In this document: positions 21,936-34,589 of the stretch, piece after piece | How positions within the stretch are numbered: position 1 is the stretch's first letter | How the letters are laid out: every line of letters begins with the position of its first letter | DNA from: Drosophila persimilis | Taxonomy: Eukaryota > Arthropoda > Insecta > Diptera > Drosophilidae | DNA length: 64,000 nucleotides | Direction of reading: 5' to 3' | Assembly: GCF_003286085.1 (NCBI RefSeq) | Contig: NW_020825289.1 | Location: 20,982,001 to 21,046,000, forward strand | Position numbers and translations under genes: made by a program | The notes under the pieces: model-generated | Told to the model about the DNA's origin: nothing | Seen by the model: the letters and a program-made list of their open reading frames with translations, nothing else | Databases searched by the model: none

Positions 21936-22250
21936 GCGTTTAAAGCCGCTTCAATTCTCTAAAGAGTGCGATTTAAAACGCTTGAATTTTCATGAGAGTG
22001 CGATTTAAAACGCTTTACTTTCAAACCAAGGCGTTTTAAAACGCTGAAAACCTAGGAAAATGCGTTTTAAAACGCTTTTACATTCTAGGCAGCATCTTCC
22101 CAGAAGATGCGTTTTAAAACGCTACAAGTTTCAGGAGAGTGCGTCTGAAAACGCTCGAACTCTCAACCGAAGGCGTTTTTAAACGCAGCATATTTGGAAC
22201 GAAGTCGTTTTAAAACGCTTCAACCTTGAATTGATTCCGTTTAAAAACGC
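21936..22250. repeat. Array of ten 14-bp palindromes, 32-bp period
   Basis: Cores start at 21936, 21968, 22000, 22031, 22062, 22109, 22141, 22173, 22205 and 22237. Steps are 32, 32, 31, 31, 47, 32, 32, 32 and 32 bp. Three cores (22031, 22062, 22109) are the perfect palindrome GCGTTTTAAAACGC; the others differ at one to four positions, and the right half AAAACGC is best kept. Spacers of 17-18 nt are only loosely alike (a TTCAA-like start and a GAGT/GAAG-like end recur). A diverged 32-bp tandem repeat whose palindromic core is held by selection would look like this; so would a phased protein-binding array (32 bp is about three helical turns). It lies in the long intron, not in coding sequence. 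Confidence 0.9.
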
Positions 22251-25200
22251 TTCGATTTCCGCTGCATTCTAAGATTCCGTAAAAAGTTTAAACCAAACCT
22301 TTTCACACATTTCCAAGGGCAAGCCCACCCCCCCCAGGTAATCATCAACCCTTTTTCACACACGCCCCCCTGCCCCACCGACACATTGCACAATCGTGGA
22401 TGCCACAAAGGAGACACACAGCGACGGAGCATAATTACTATTATTTTCCACCTAGTATGAGTACTTTTTGCCTCGTATCGTAATCAATGATTGAGTAATT
22501 GACATTGTTGCTTATGATTACACAGCGGGGGATTGATGTTCTCTGAAGCACAGACACTTTTGAGCCCCCTGCCCCCAGCCCCCTGCCACTGTCTGCGGCC
22601 CAAATGAGTTCTCAAAGCCCTGTCAATACCCTCTGCCAGAAATGGGGGCATGATGGGCTTGGTTGGAGGCTTGTCTTGGCATCGAGCACAGGGTCTGCAG
22701 AGGCAAGGATCTATCAAGAAGGTATGGCAAGGCATGCGGGACATTTGTTTCCATTACAGAGTATTCCCCTTGTCGATACCCGAAACCCTTTTGGCCTTCC
22801 TCGCCTGCGTTTTAATTGCTCGGCATGGAAATGTAATTAACGTGGAGCTGGAGCTGCCGCTGGAGCTGGAGCTCTGTGCCACATGGCCTGGTCGATCAGT
22901 GAGGCGCATCGGACAGTCAGTCAACCAATCAGACAGCCTCCTGCCCCCCCAGCCCCCCCTTTTACCATTTTACCTTGCAATCCAACAATCCATCAATCAT
23001 CCGCTGCGGCGACAAGTTCTGGGCCCAAACCGAATGAAAGTTTTCATGTTTTCAATGTTTTTCAAGTTGATCAACGAATCAATTAGACAGCAAATCACTC
23101 GCCAGCCACACTCTCGCATAATCAATTATTTTTGCTCAATTACGTAGTAAATTTATTACAAAATATAGAAATATGAAAATATGATCAATTAGAGAACCCA
23201 AACCGACCACAAAATCTGCGAAAAAGTGTCAAATGATTTATTTATTCCAACGAAGGGAAAGGCCTAATAAATAATGCCTGAAAATGCATTAAAAATCATG
23301 AAAATATGCTTTAATTAAATTTCATTTACATTTTCATATGCAATTTTTGGAGCAGCAGTGGCACGTTGCAGTTGCAGTTGCATCATCATTATTTTGCCAG
23401 CGAAGCGTGGCAGGTAAAAAACCGCACGAGAAAAGCAATCTAATTGCCATTGCAATCGATATGCCCGGCATTTGTTGGTGTCTTTCATTATGCAAATCGT
23501 TTAGTTGGTTAATCATGATGGATCGATGGATGGAAGGATGGATGGATGGCCAGGAAATGAAAGTCTAAGTCCAAAGGAAGTCAGGGAATGGAAATGGAAA
23601 TGGGAACAGGGCTGCCAGCCAGGGACTATCTTTGACCTTGATTTATGTGTGGAAAAACTACTCGACCTTCTAGAGGGGGTACCGCCTTCCTTCGAAAAGG
23701 GGTTTGGCTACACTTTTTAAAGCTTTAAAGACTTGTAGGTCTTTGGTTTGGTTCTTGCCTCTTGAACCTGTTGCCCCTAAACATCTCGAGAGCTGCTTTA
23801 AGAACTTCATCATCATCATCCTAATGATGCTGCTTCCTTTTCCTCTCCCCACCCTGCAGAGCAGACCCCGCCCCTCCCCTGCTTCACGCGCTGTTATCAA
23901 CACGCGATTTTTGGCACTTTTTTTTCATGAAGATGTCGCCAGCGAAGCGAAGCGAACGGCGAACGGCGAACGGCGACTCTCATGCTGGGAGGAGGATGTT
24001 CGCTGATGCTCTGATGGTCCTTTGGCTTTTGGCTGTTCCTGTCGCTGTCGCTGTCGTTGTCGCTGTCTCATTTTCATGGGCCATTTACGTAGACAAAGAC
24101 GTGCGGCATGTTTATGTATCCGTAAGATACATTTTAGGTTTGGTTTTTTTTTTGTTTTGTCTGACTTTTTCGCGTATTGTCTCTTCATCTGCGTCGCCTG
24201 CTGTCTGCTGCAGTTGTCTGCAGATACAGATACATATATATCTTTAGTATCTGAACGAAAGAGTGTGTGAGAGAGAGAGAGAGGAGAAATACCGGTTCGG
24301 TTCTCTGCAAAAGTTTTTCAAAGTTTTATTCGTTTTGATGGCTTGCAAGAGAGAGAGAGAGCGAAATAGAGAGAGCGAGAGAACGGCAGAGAGAGGGAGA
24401 AAAAACGTTGCGTTTTTTTTTTATGTTTCATTTAACTTTGTTCTCTGTTTCTTGTTTATTGCAAAATGCCTTTAAATTTATCAGCAAAGAAGGAGAGAAA
24501 TGCCTTATGAGCGTTTCAGATGAGCAGCTCGCCCGCTTAAAAGGACGTCCAGGACATTCCACGAATGCCTGGCTAACTCCTGCCCGGCTCTGCCGCTCGG
24601 CTGCTGCCCGCGAAGCACTTGTATTTTTTTATATTTAATTAAAAGCACACTTTGGCCATTTATTTGCCGTGAGAGGCGTGAGGGAATGTGCAACATGCCC
24701 CCGCCCATGCCTCATTTGAGGGCGGGATCTGTTGCTAGCTCTGGGGGCGGGGAGTGTCGTAAATGTCGGGAGTAAATCAATCGCCAACAGGAAAGGAAAG
24801 CTGCCTGCCAGGCTGTCAGAGTAGTAGAGTGGAAGATATAGATACTCATTGGCAGAAGTATCTTTTTCTATGAATGATGATGTGAAGGGGATAAGTGAAT
24901 AGATACAAAGATACTGCGACTGTATCTTTCGGGTTGGTCTGAAGTATCTTCCGCATTTCCACCAAAGATGTCGATAGAACGGAATACCCTCTAAAAGGAG
25001 TAATACGAGGTGTGTGTGTGTTTGCCCCCCTTTTGGGGCCATCCACTTTTCCGGGGCACTGTTAACTGTCGCTCATTAAAATTGACACACAAACGGCGGA
25101 AAGTTCAACGACAGAAAGGCGGACACGGACGACAGCCGAGGCGTACAAATATTTATGTATTTGTTTAACTTTTACTCGCCCCGATATTTGCTTGGGGATT

Positions 25201-25714
25201 TTCGTTTTTTCCTTGTTTATCAAATGTTTGCCGAGACATAAAACAAACCAAAAATGCAGGAAGCCCCTCTGCCCCTCCTCTGCCCCACTCTGCCCCTTAT
25301 CGGATGGCGGGGTGGCGGGGTGGCAGTTGCACAAGTCCCGTTTGGGAACGGCGTCAATGTTCTTATCATTTTGGCGGGGCGAGGCGAGGCGGCGCAGGGC
25401 AGTGCAGGGTATGAGTAAAACTAAACTCAATAGAAAATGAAATGATTAGTGAAATTATCACGAATCCATAGAAACGGGAACCATGGAGTCCGTGACGCAC
25501 TCGCGACGATGACAAAGCCCTCCAGACGGGGACGCGCACGACCTGATAGCCCACATAATCGTATATAATTGATAATAACCAAGGTCTGTGTGTGGGAGCA
25601 CTTCTGAGCGATATTCGGAGTGAATGGGGACCGGGGATTTCCCAGCTCCCCCGAGATCTGCGGCAGGGGTGCCCTCGAATATTTATTTGGGTTTCTTTGC
25701 AAAAAGTCGATCAA
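22251..25714 (+). other. Long intron, stretch without recognised genes
   Basis: Only simple sequence stands out: GATG units near 23519-23550, GA-rich DNA near 24266-24284 and 24350-24400, and GTATCT/AGATAC words near 24,220-24,950. The open frames are short and lack recognisable motifs. Confidence 0.5.
24116..24130. promoter_or_regulatory. GTATCC-N3-AGATAC palindrome 5
   Basis: One mismatch in the left arm, with spacer GTA. It is followed within about 110 bp by further AGATACA words at 24222-24234. Confidence 0.35.
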
Positions 25715-26435
25715 ATTCCAAGGGAAATATGCTCACAAAATACTTCAAACCTTCAGAAATATCCCCAAATTGTATGGAAAATGTTTGAATGTATCTAAAA
25801 CTCTTTTTAAGTTTCCTATAAATCTCTTGGTGAATTAAAATTAATTGAAAAATTTATAATGGGCTCCAAAATTAAGGAAAAATATTTTTTTTATTCTATA
25901 AAAAAGTTTGAATGTATCGAAAAATCCCGAAAATCGAAATCTAAAATTTCCTATGACTCTCTTGTTAAATTAAAATTTAAAAAAAAATTAATAAGGGATT
26001 GAATAATTATGGAAAAAGTGTCTAGAAAATACTCAAATCCTTAAGAAATATCCCTAAATTCTATGGAAAATATTTGAATATATCTAAAAAATAATTAAAA
26101 TTTGTAATTGAAAAATTTATAAATTTATAAAAAAATCCATAAGGAAAAAATCCAAAGATTATGATAAAATCTAAAAAAAATAAATTTTTTATTCCATAAA
26201 AAATATTTGAATATATTTGAAAATCTTCTATAACTTTTTTAGAAATCTCTTGGAAAATAAAAATAATTGAAAATTGATTAGGGTTTAATTAATTATGGAA
26301 AAAATTCTTAGAAAATACTTAAATCCCTAAGAAATATACCTAAATTGTATGGAAAATATTTGAATATATCTGAAAAATGTCCTATAGAATTTCCTATAAA
26401 TCTCTTGGAAAATCAAAACTAATTGAATATTTTCT
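25715..26435. repeat. AT-rich tandem repeat, ~287-bp unit
   Basis: The landmark AGAAATAT..C.AAATT.TATGGAAAAT recurs at 25755, 26044 and 26330, so the period is 286-289 bp with about 2.5 units. Each unit also holds a weaker half-unit marked by ATTC.ATAAAAAA..TTGAATATAT (TTGAAT at about 25908 and 26207), giving an alternating sub-period of roughly 125-135 and 150-165 bp. TAAATCTCTTGG-like words also recur in each unit. The array looks like a small local satellite. It has no coding capacity. Confidence 0.75.
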
Positions 26436-27628
26436 CTGTTTTCAGGTAAGCCTCGAATAAACCGGGAAAAAACTCCCTTGGGGATGCTCAAACGATGTGA
26501 CGGGATCTGTTTTCGATGAAAGCCGATTAAGTACGGTGACCCCTCGATTGTACAACACAATCTAGCCAATTACGAGGCATGCCACAGCTACAGATATCCC
26601 TTTTTGGTAAACCCTTGTTGTTGTTGTTGTTGCGCCACTGAAACGCTCATTAGAGAGTGGCAAAAAACAGGCAGAAATGGCTTCCACATATAATCGTCGT
26701 CGTGGGGTGGGAGGGGGGAGGGGTAGTGGGTCCTGGGTGTTCCCTGGACATGCCTCACATGTGTCCGAAGTCCGTTTCCGCCCCGAAAAAAAAAGTGTGT
26801 GTGTGCGACAATTGTTTTTGACACAAAATGATTTTAATCATAATGTCATTAAACACGCAAACGAGTAGCAGAAGAAGGGCGAAGGGGGGGAAGCAGAACC
26901 CGTCCAGAACTTTGGGCTACGGGTCTTTGGAGACCCCTTTGGGACTGCCAGGGGGTGGGGGTGGGGCGGGGCGGGAGGACATGTGGCAGATCTCATAAAG
27001 TTGATAATTTCTGTCACTTAATTGCCGGGGAGGCGGCGGCTTAAACATTACAAAACTTTTGTTAACATAATAAATTAATTTTGTTTCTTTTTTCTGTGTT
27101 CTGTTTCGAGCCCCACCCCCCTGTGGCTCTGCCCTTGCCACCCCCCGGGACTGCCCGGGAGTCTGAAAATTATGAGGGAAAAGCCCTGAATTGTTGACTT
27201 CCGTTTGTGGTGGCTCGTCTCTGGACTGGGGCTTAAATGGAGTCGTAAATTGGTAATTGGAGGATACTTTGGCGGCCATTGGGCGATCGAAGGCGTTGCC
27301 GCACGGCAGCCATATCGCTCTCTTGCACTCGTTGAGTGGCAGTGGCAGAGTCACGCGATATGTGTTGCCAGCAGGAGGAAGCCCCACAAGAGAACTCACG
27401 GGGGGGGGGGGACAATGACTCTGTGGCAAGTGTGTGAGGCAGAGAAGGCAGCAGAAGATGCAGGGAACAAGGGATACGTATAAGGTCCATCAAAGGGGTA
27501 GATCCTTCCCTGGTAACGCCTTCCCCTTCGCCAAAGGGGGTTAAGGGGGTGTCCTGGTGCCAGAGCTTAAGCCACAGATGGCGCCAGTTGTTCAAACAGC
27601 GAAAGGGAGAGCGAATCAAGGGTTCCTT

Positions 27629-27660
27629 GTATCTGTATCTGTATCTGTATCTGTATCTGT
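27629..27660. repeat. (GTATCT)5 microsatellite
   Basis: Five tandem GTATCT hexamers. The same hexamer forms the arms of the dispersed palindromes in this intron, so replication slippage of the hexamer may have contributed to its abundance. Confidence 0.9.
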
Positions 27661-28706
27661 GGGCGCCTTTGAGTAGTCTTGCACTTACGCCCCCCTTCAT
27701 TTGTTCGCTTCATTCGATGGGTATCTCTAGATGCTGTTAAGTGTATCTTTGCATCTTCGAGAAGCAGCAGCCACCGCGCATCTTAATCCTTCATCATCAT
27801 CGTAATCGTCATCGTCATCGTCATCGCCATTATTGTGCGGCTGTGATAATCATCATAATCGAAGGGAGAGCCAAAAAAGTGTGAAATTCGTGGAATCCAC
27901 GTGAAGAGAGAGGGGGAAAGAGGGAGAGAGAGACAGAGAGCGTGGAGGGGCAGCAGGGGAGCCCTGCTTTTTGGGGGCCATTGCAGTTTTGTATCTGTAT
28001 CTTTTTACCTGTATCTTTGGCACGTCGACGACGGCAACGACGACGTCGACATGTGTTTGCTGTTGTATATATTTCATGGCGTTTTTATGTAGTCCCCCCC
28101 CCTCCATCTGTATCCCCATTTGAGTTGTGGCTTAGGTTTTAGGTCCGTCGTCTGCAACGCCCTTCCTCTACCTGAATCGCCGTCGTCGTCGCTGGGAGTC
28201 GTCTCGCTTGGAGTTGGACTCGGAGTCAGAGTCGAAGCTTTGGCTAAGGTCTCTTTTCCTTGAAGATTGGCCTGGCCTGGCCTGGCCTGGCCATATGCCT
28301 GTTTAAACTTGTTTCAAATAATTTCAGACTAGACGTGCATAAATCTACTTAACAACAAAACACGAAGCGCAGAGGCAAAAGGAGGCAAAGCGAAAACCAA
28401 AAACCAAAAAAAAATAAAAACCAAAAACCCAAAAACCTTAAACCTTAACCAAAACGAAAACTTTGAACGTTTCGCGCGGCACTGCCGCTGCGGCTGAGAT
28501 TTGTCGGCTTTTGTCGGCACTTGTTTGGGGGCAGGGAGCAGGGAGCAGGGGGCAGGGAGGGGGTAGCATGGGGGCAGGGCTTTTCTTTGTTGCCAAGTTT
28601 TCAAGTTGTTCTTATTCCTTCCTCTGGCTGTTGGCTGTTGGCTGTTGCTCCGTTCTTCTGCTGCTCGCATGCTAAATAATTAAGTTAGCACTTTTGTCGG
28701 ATGTCC

Positions 28707-28743
<37 letters not shown>

Positions 28744-30340
28744 AGTGGATTTACAACTGAATGATGGACTGATGGACAGACAACAAGGCGCACGGGGCGG
28801 CAAAGCGCTATATATACACTGAAAGAATTTTCTGTAAGGCTTTTGACCCACTTTACGGGCAGGAAAAATATCATAAACCATACCGAGAGTTTTTAGATTC
28901 ACTCAAAAGCCCAAACGGCGGCATTTGGAGTGCCTTTAAAAGCTCAAAATTGAGTTCCCTGTGGAAATATCTGTTTAAGAACAGACTTTCAGAGCAGTAA
29001 TGGGCACAAAACTGAACTCCGAAGAAGAGATATGGCATGAATCTATCAGATCTCGAGTTTCAGAAGATTTCCTATAAAATTGCGATTATTTGTGGGCTTT
29101 CCCTTAGAAATTCTTCCCATGTAGGCTTTTCTACCACAGTTCTTATGGAGTTCTAACTTTTTTTTTTTAGAAAAAGTACCTATTAAGCGTCTCTTCGGAG
29201 ACTTGTTTTCCCCGCCTTGGGCCCAGTCCTGTGGCGCAGTGTATGCGTCCCCCCGCCCCTCTGTGTGTGTTGACAGTTTTCTTGGTAACACTTGGAAGTG
29301 GAATTGGAGGCAACTTGAGCTTTACATATGCCTCAAAGCCAAAGGCGAAAGCCATGCCATGCCATGCCGCCGTCTTGTCTTGTCCCACCATCTCTGCCCC
29401 CCCCTCGTGTTTCCTATGAATATACCACATATATAGATATATACATATATACGACAGACAACAGACGCAACAATATATTTGTTGTTACTTTTGTTGTTTT
29501 CTTGGTTTCTGCTTCTTGTGAAGTTTCGAGAGCACATTACAAATTCCAGGGAATCCAATTTATTTGTGGCCCAGAACCCGAGGAGCACAAGTCTTCTCCC
29601 CCTTCCCCCCCTCCCCCCATGCCCTTTAAGGCGCTTTATCTACGGCTATCAAATGTTGTGTCTCTCTTTCTTGTTTCCGAGACACAAAAGAAGATACTTT
29701 TGGGGCTGGAGACTTGGCTGGGCTCTTGAAAGGCTGTTAACTAAAGCCCTACCCTCATACTCATATCAATCTTGCGTTGCATTCTTCGCTCGGGGTGACT
29801 CAGCCTCCTCAGTGGCAGTCCCTTTCTTCAGTCTTCAGTCTCTCCGGGAAACAGGTATTTCTCTGCCTGCGCATATTGGCTGTTTTGTGTGAATTATGGC
29901 ATTGAATGCGGCATTCGAGTGTTCGAGTATTCGAGTATTCATTCAGCGCTTATTCACACATCTGCGGATACTTTTTGCATATCTTTTGAGTGGCAGCTTC
30001 AAAAGAGACCGCCAGCTGCAGCTGCAGTCAGTCGGGCGGTCGGTCGGGCGGTCAGGCGGTCGGTGGATACATGTGGCAGCCTGTTTGTGGCTGTCGAAAG
30101 ATTGTTCAACAAGTTTGAACACCGCTAAATGTTCGAGATCCAGGCATAGGCATAGGCATAGATAGATCCGACATGGACACGGACTCGGAGCCGGAGTCGC
30201 CTCCTGTTATTTATGGGCGACAAGAAGAGCAGCGCGACTCAAATTCAAGAGCGCACTGGCACTGGCACTGGCACTGGCTCTCGTACTGTAATTAAACATA
30301 ACGCTTAAACCGTATCCCACCGAATCTGTGGCCAATGAAT

Positions 30341-30355
30341 GTATCCACTAGATAC
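30341..30355. promoter_or_regulatory. GTATCC-N3-AGATAC palindrome 6
   Basis: GTATCC and AGATAC arms around ACT, followed by TC. The 17-bp word matches the site at 15250 at all but one position. Confidence 0.35.
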
Positions 30356-31174
30356 TCGCCCGAGGCGCAGCGAAAAACCTATTAAGGCAGCAAAACGTTA
30401 GGCAGCGCGACTCCGCCTCTCCGTCTGTGGCACTGTCTGTCTGTCCGTCTGTTGGCTGTCGGCTGCTGCAGATACAGATACGTGCACGTACTTGCAGATA
30501 CTTGTGTTCGCATTCGGAGCGACGACACTTAAATGCACGCTGTGCGGTAGTTGGCGTGGCGAAATGGGAAAATTACTAAAACTAACGTAAAATATGGCAC
30601 AGCACACAGAGGAGGGGCAGGGGTGTGTGTGGGGGGCTGGGGGGGAAACCTGTTGAATGCTGGAACATTAACATGAGCCACAGTCGGAGGAAGGAGGCAG
30701 GAGGAGAGAGGCACGAGGCTCGAGACAGGAGGCTGTGTGCCTGCTTTTGGACTCTCTACTTTTTTGGTCAAAACTTCCTGCCTGACCCCTCCCCCCACCC
30801 CTTCCCCCATTGTTGTTTTGTTGGGTTCTCCTCTTCAGATCATTAAGATTCATAATTGATTGTATTTTCACTTGAATATCGCTCTCTTGCGGGCCCAACA
30901 ATACGAATAATGGTAATGGCTGTGGCTGTGGCTGTGACCTGACCCCGGACCCCGGACCCCCCGCTCCACCCCTTCTGCCAGTTGTAAAATACAATATTTA
31001 TACATACATCTACATATACACTTGTAGATATTTTACAACATTTCGGTCGCTTCGGTCGGTCATTAGCAGCTGCCTCCAAATGATGTATAATTTGTAGTTG
31101 ACCCCCGGCGAAAAATTAAATTAAATTAAATGGAATTGAATTTATTTATGTGGAAATATCACCAGGAGGCATGT

Positions 31175-31224
31175 GCCACTGCCACTGCCACTGCCACTGC
31201 CACTGCCACTGCCACTGCCACTGC
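31175..31224. repeat. (GCCACT)8 hexamer repeat
   Basis: About eight GCCACT units in noncoding DNA. The same hexamer type encodes Ala-Thr runs in Pld exon 5 and in the exon at 14169-14857. Confidence 0.9.
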
Positions 31225-34200
31225 CTCTGCCGCCAATCATGCCGAAATTAAGTCCGAAATTCTGATTGAATATTCGAGAGAAATTATTTATTGTGGTTTA
31301 TATTTGTGTTCAACAAATCTCAAATTAATTATCGTTTAAAATACTCAAGAGTATTTAGAGTGCTTTGGGGAGATGATATAGATATAGATGATAAAGAAGA
31401 TAGAAAAAATGTAATGAAAAGTCTTTTAAATGATGGCATGAGGTAGAAAGATACTGAAAAACCCATTATCCTGGCTTATATTATTAGTTTTCGAACTTGT
31501 TTTTGGTTGTAAATTAAACTCAATCACAGCAACAATTCGTAGGGATACTCGTTCTTCGAGTACGAGCAAAATATTCAATATTCCGCTCATTCGAAAGTGC
31601 TGATTGCAACACCTTCTTCAATCTTTGAGAAGACACCCATTAAACAAAGTTTTAAGTTAATAAAAACTCCAATTTATGGCTTTTATGTTGTGGCTGTACA
31701 AATAAATCGTATTTAAAAGGTATAAAGTATCAAATATCTTTAAAATTGTGACACTCAATGTCTTTTCTCTTCCTCAATCTCTTAAAGCCTTTGAGATACT
31801 GCTTTAATCAAACAGACAGACAGAGAGAGAGAGAGATAGAGACAGACTTTGGTAACGGAAGCGCTTTCTTTTGGATTGTAAAGACACCTCGAATATCGAA
31901 TACAATGCCACCCTGCCCCCTAACCCCCACCCCCACCCCCACTACACACAGCGTACGAGTGCGGGAATATCTATAGAGAATTTTGTGTGTGTGTTTTATT
32001 TGTATTTGATTTCAAGTTCATTGTCCAAATGCAGGCGCAGGCATTGAGGAACTGAAGAACTGAGGGGGGGTGATGGAAGCATTTTTGGTGAGAGATGGAT
32101 GGACGGACGGACGGATGGAGGCTATGGCGGGGAACCTTCACATGTCGGAGAGATTTTATTTTGCTAATAGTCTGACAACCTTGGCAATACACATACACAC
32201 AGATACACACACACACACAGCAAGAAATCGACAATTCATGCAGGAGAGACGCATCATCCGCAGCAGCAGTCCACGCGTCCCCGGAACCCCACTGCTGCCT
32301 CTGCCGCTGCCTCTGCCGCTGCCGCTGCCTCTGGCAGAGTCGTCGCGTCACCCACCCACGATAAATCTTTATTTTCCGCTCCCCGCTCGCTCCCCCTCCG
32401 GCACCCGCAACGTTCGCACTCTCTTGTCGACAACTTAAGTGACACATCAAATTAAATACAAATACAAATACAAATATAAATATAAATAAAATTAAGAAAT
32501 AAAAGCACAAGTAAACAGGGGCGGGGGCGCTGCTGGGAGAACGGGGAGTGGCAACATAAAAATTAGCCAAAAAAAAAACAGCAACAATTTTATGCAGAGA
32601 TTTGTTCACTTATCTTGTTCTTGGCGGCGGCTTTCTGCTTTTATTTATTCTTTTTTTTTTTTTGGGCGATGCGTTTGTGCGGGGAGGGAGCAGGGGGGGG
32701 GGGGGGGACTCTCTGTGTGTGCGTGAGAGCTGGGGGGGTGTGTCAATGGGAAGGTTATTCACCTTCAAAGTTGAATGAGTTTTTAAGAGGTTTTTTGGGG
32801 GATTTTTTCGGAGGGGAACAGAGTGAAAGGGAATTTTTGGATAGATGGTTGATGGATGAAATCTATGGAGATATGTATTGTAAAGAGAACATCATCCATA
32901 GAAACGTGAATGAAATTATCTACAGGGTTCTTCTCTCAATTTCCTAAATTATGCAATATATTTGTTACTCTTAAATATTAATAAATAAATCTCACTCTCA
33001 CGACACTCCGCCATAAATCAAAGATCCCAAAACTTATGCCACACTTAATAGCGTTTGCAATTCCAATTTTCAATATTTTGCATGCTGGATATATTTGTGA
33101 TATTTGTGAATATTTACGAAACTCATTTGCAAACGATTCCCACATTAATTAATGGCAGAAGAGCCAACGAGCCAGCGAGCCAACGAGCGAGCGATTCGAC
33201 ATTAACCAACTTAATTATAAATTCACTTTCAAAGCCAGAGAACAAAACGAGGCAGCAGCAGAGCCACAGCCACAGCAAACTATTATTATAGCAATAATAG
33301 TGACAGAGCGAGGGGGAGGTGGAGGGAGAGGGAGAGAGAGAATCCCGCAATAAACTCGTAAACTTTCATTGAGGCAATTGTGCAGTGGGGCACAGAGGGG
33401 GGCAGAGGGGCACTGAGGAGGGAAGAGCGACCGACCTGTCACCGACAAGTGCTAATGAACCCCCAACAACAACAACAACAACAACAAAAGAAACAAAAAC
33501 AGAAACAGAAGCACCAGCGGAATTTCGTAATAATTAAGTGCGACAGAGATACACGCCAAGGTGTGTGATTCTCTCTCGCTCTCTCCCTCTCTCTGCATGC
33601 TAAAATATGCTAAACGATTCTCTGGGTTTCTGTGTGCGTGTGTGTGTGTTTTTTTTTTTTCTACTTTCTTGATATTCTCGTTGTCTTTCCCCTCCCTCCA
33701 TTTCGGACAAACGAAACCCGCATTGAGGTAGTCCTTGACTAAAAATCTGTATTTCGGAGCCGAAAATAGAGATAAGGAAAGAGGAATAGGAGTGGGGAAA
33801 AGAATACAAGATAAGATGGTCTACGGTCTAGGGCACTGCTGGATACCCTTTTTGTTGGAGGCCAACGTTTCCATGGAAGAGATACCCGTCTAAAGGGCTT
33901 CCATTTTCTTTGACTAACATTTATGGATTTAGTTTTTGGTTTTCTAACAATTATGACTTGTTTTTGAACCCATTCTTAGGGCCCACCCCTCAAGCTACTG
34001 CCATAATTCATTCATTTATCAGATCTGACTGCATTACCTTTTAGAAATGGAAACTAAAGCCCAAAGAAAGTGATGCCGATCGGCAATATAGCCGTACCAA
34101 AGACGAAAGGCGGGAACAAGTAGACCTTGCCTCATTGACTAAAAATAGTTAGTCTCGTCTCGGAGTTTGTTTGGGAACAATATGTGAATTCTCTGGCAAA

Positions 34201-34528
34201 TAAAAGACTTCCCTCCTGAATAGTGGAGAATAACTATTTGTTTATATTGCTCAATGCGGAAACGTCAATAGTTAGATAAGTAGCGCCCACAAATTCGCGA
34301 CATTTTTATGAAATTCCTTAAGCCACAAATTTGTTTACTTAAATAAATATTTCATAGATAATTTCTTATCAATATGAATTAGTTTATAGATAAAATAATT
34401 GCTTAAATTATAGTTATTGCCAATCCTCACACTCGTTTGCTTTACAAAGTGGAAGTCCCATTAAACCCTGTGCAAAATATCATCTGCAGAGGGTATACGG
34501 ATAAAGATTAGAGGACGAAGGACACACT

Positions 34529-34530
<2 letters not shown>

Positions 34531-34586
<56 letters not shown>
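34531..34586. repeat. (AC)28 microsatellite
   Basis: A pure 56-bp AC tract followed directly by GTGT. Likely highly polymorphic. Confidence 0.95.

Positions 34587-34589
<3 letters not shown>

Noticed and set aside
21936..22250. CRISPR array
   Set aside because: The regular repeats and spacers recall one, but the host is an insect, the cores are diverged palindromes, the spacers resemble each other, and there are no cas genes.
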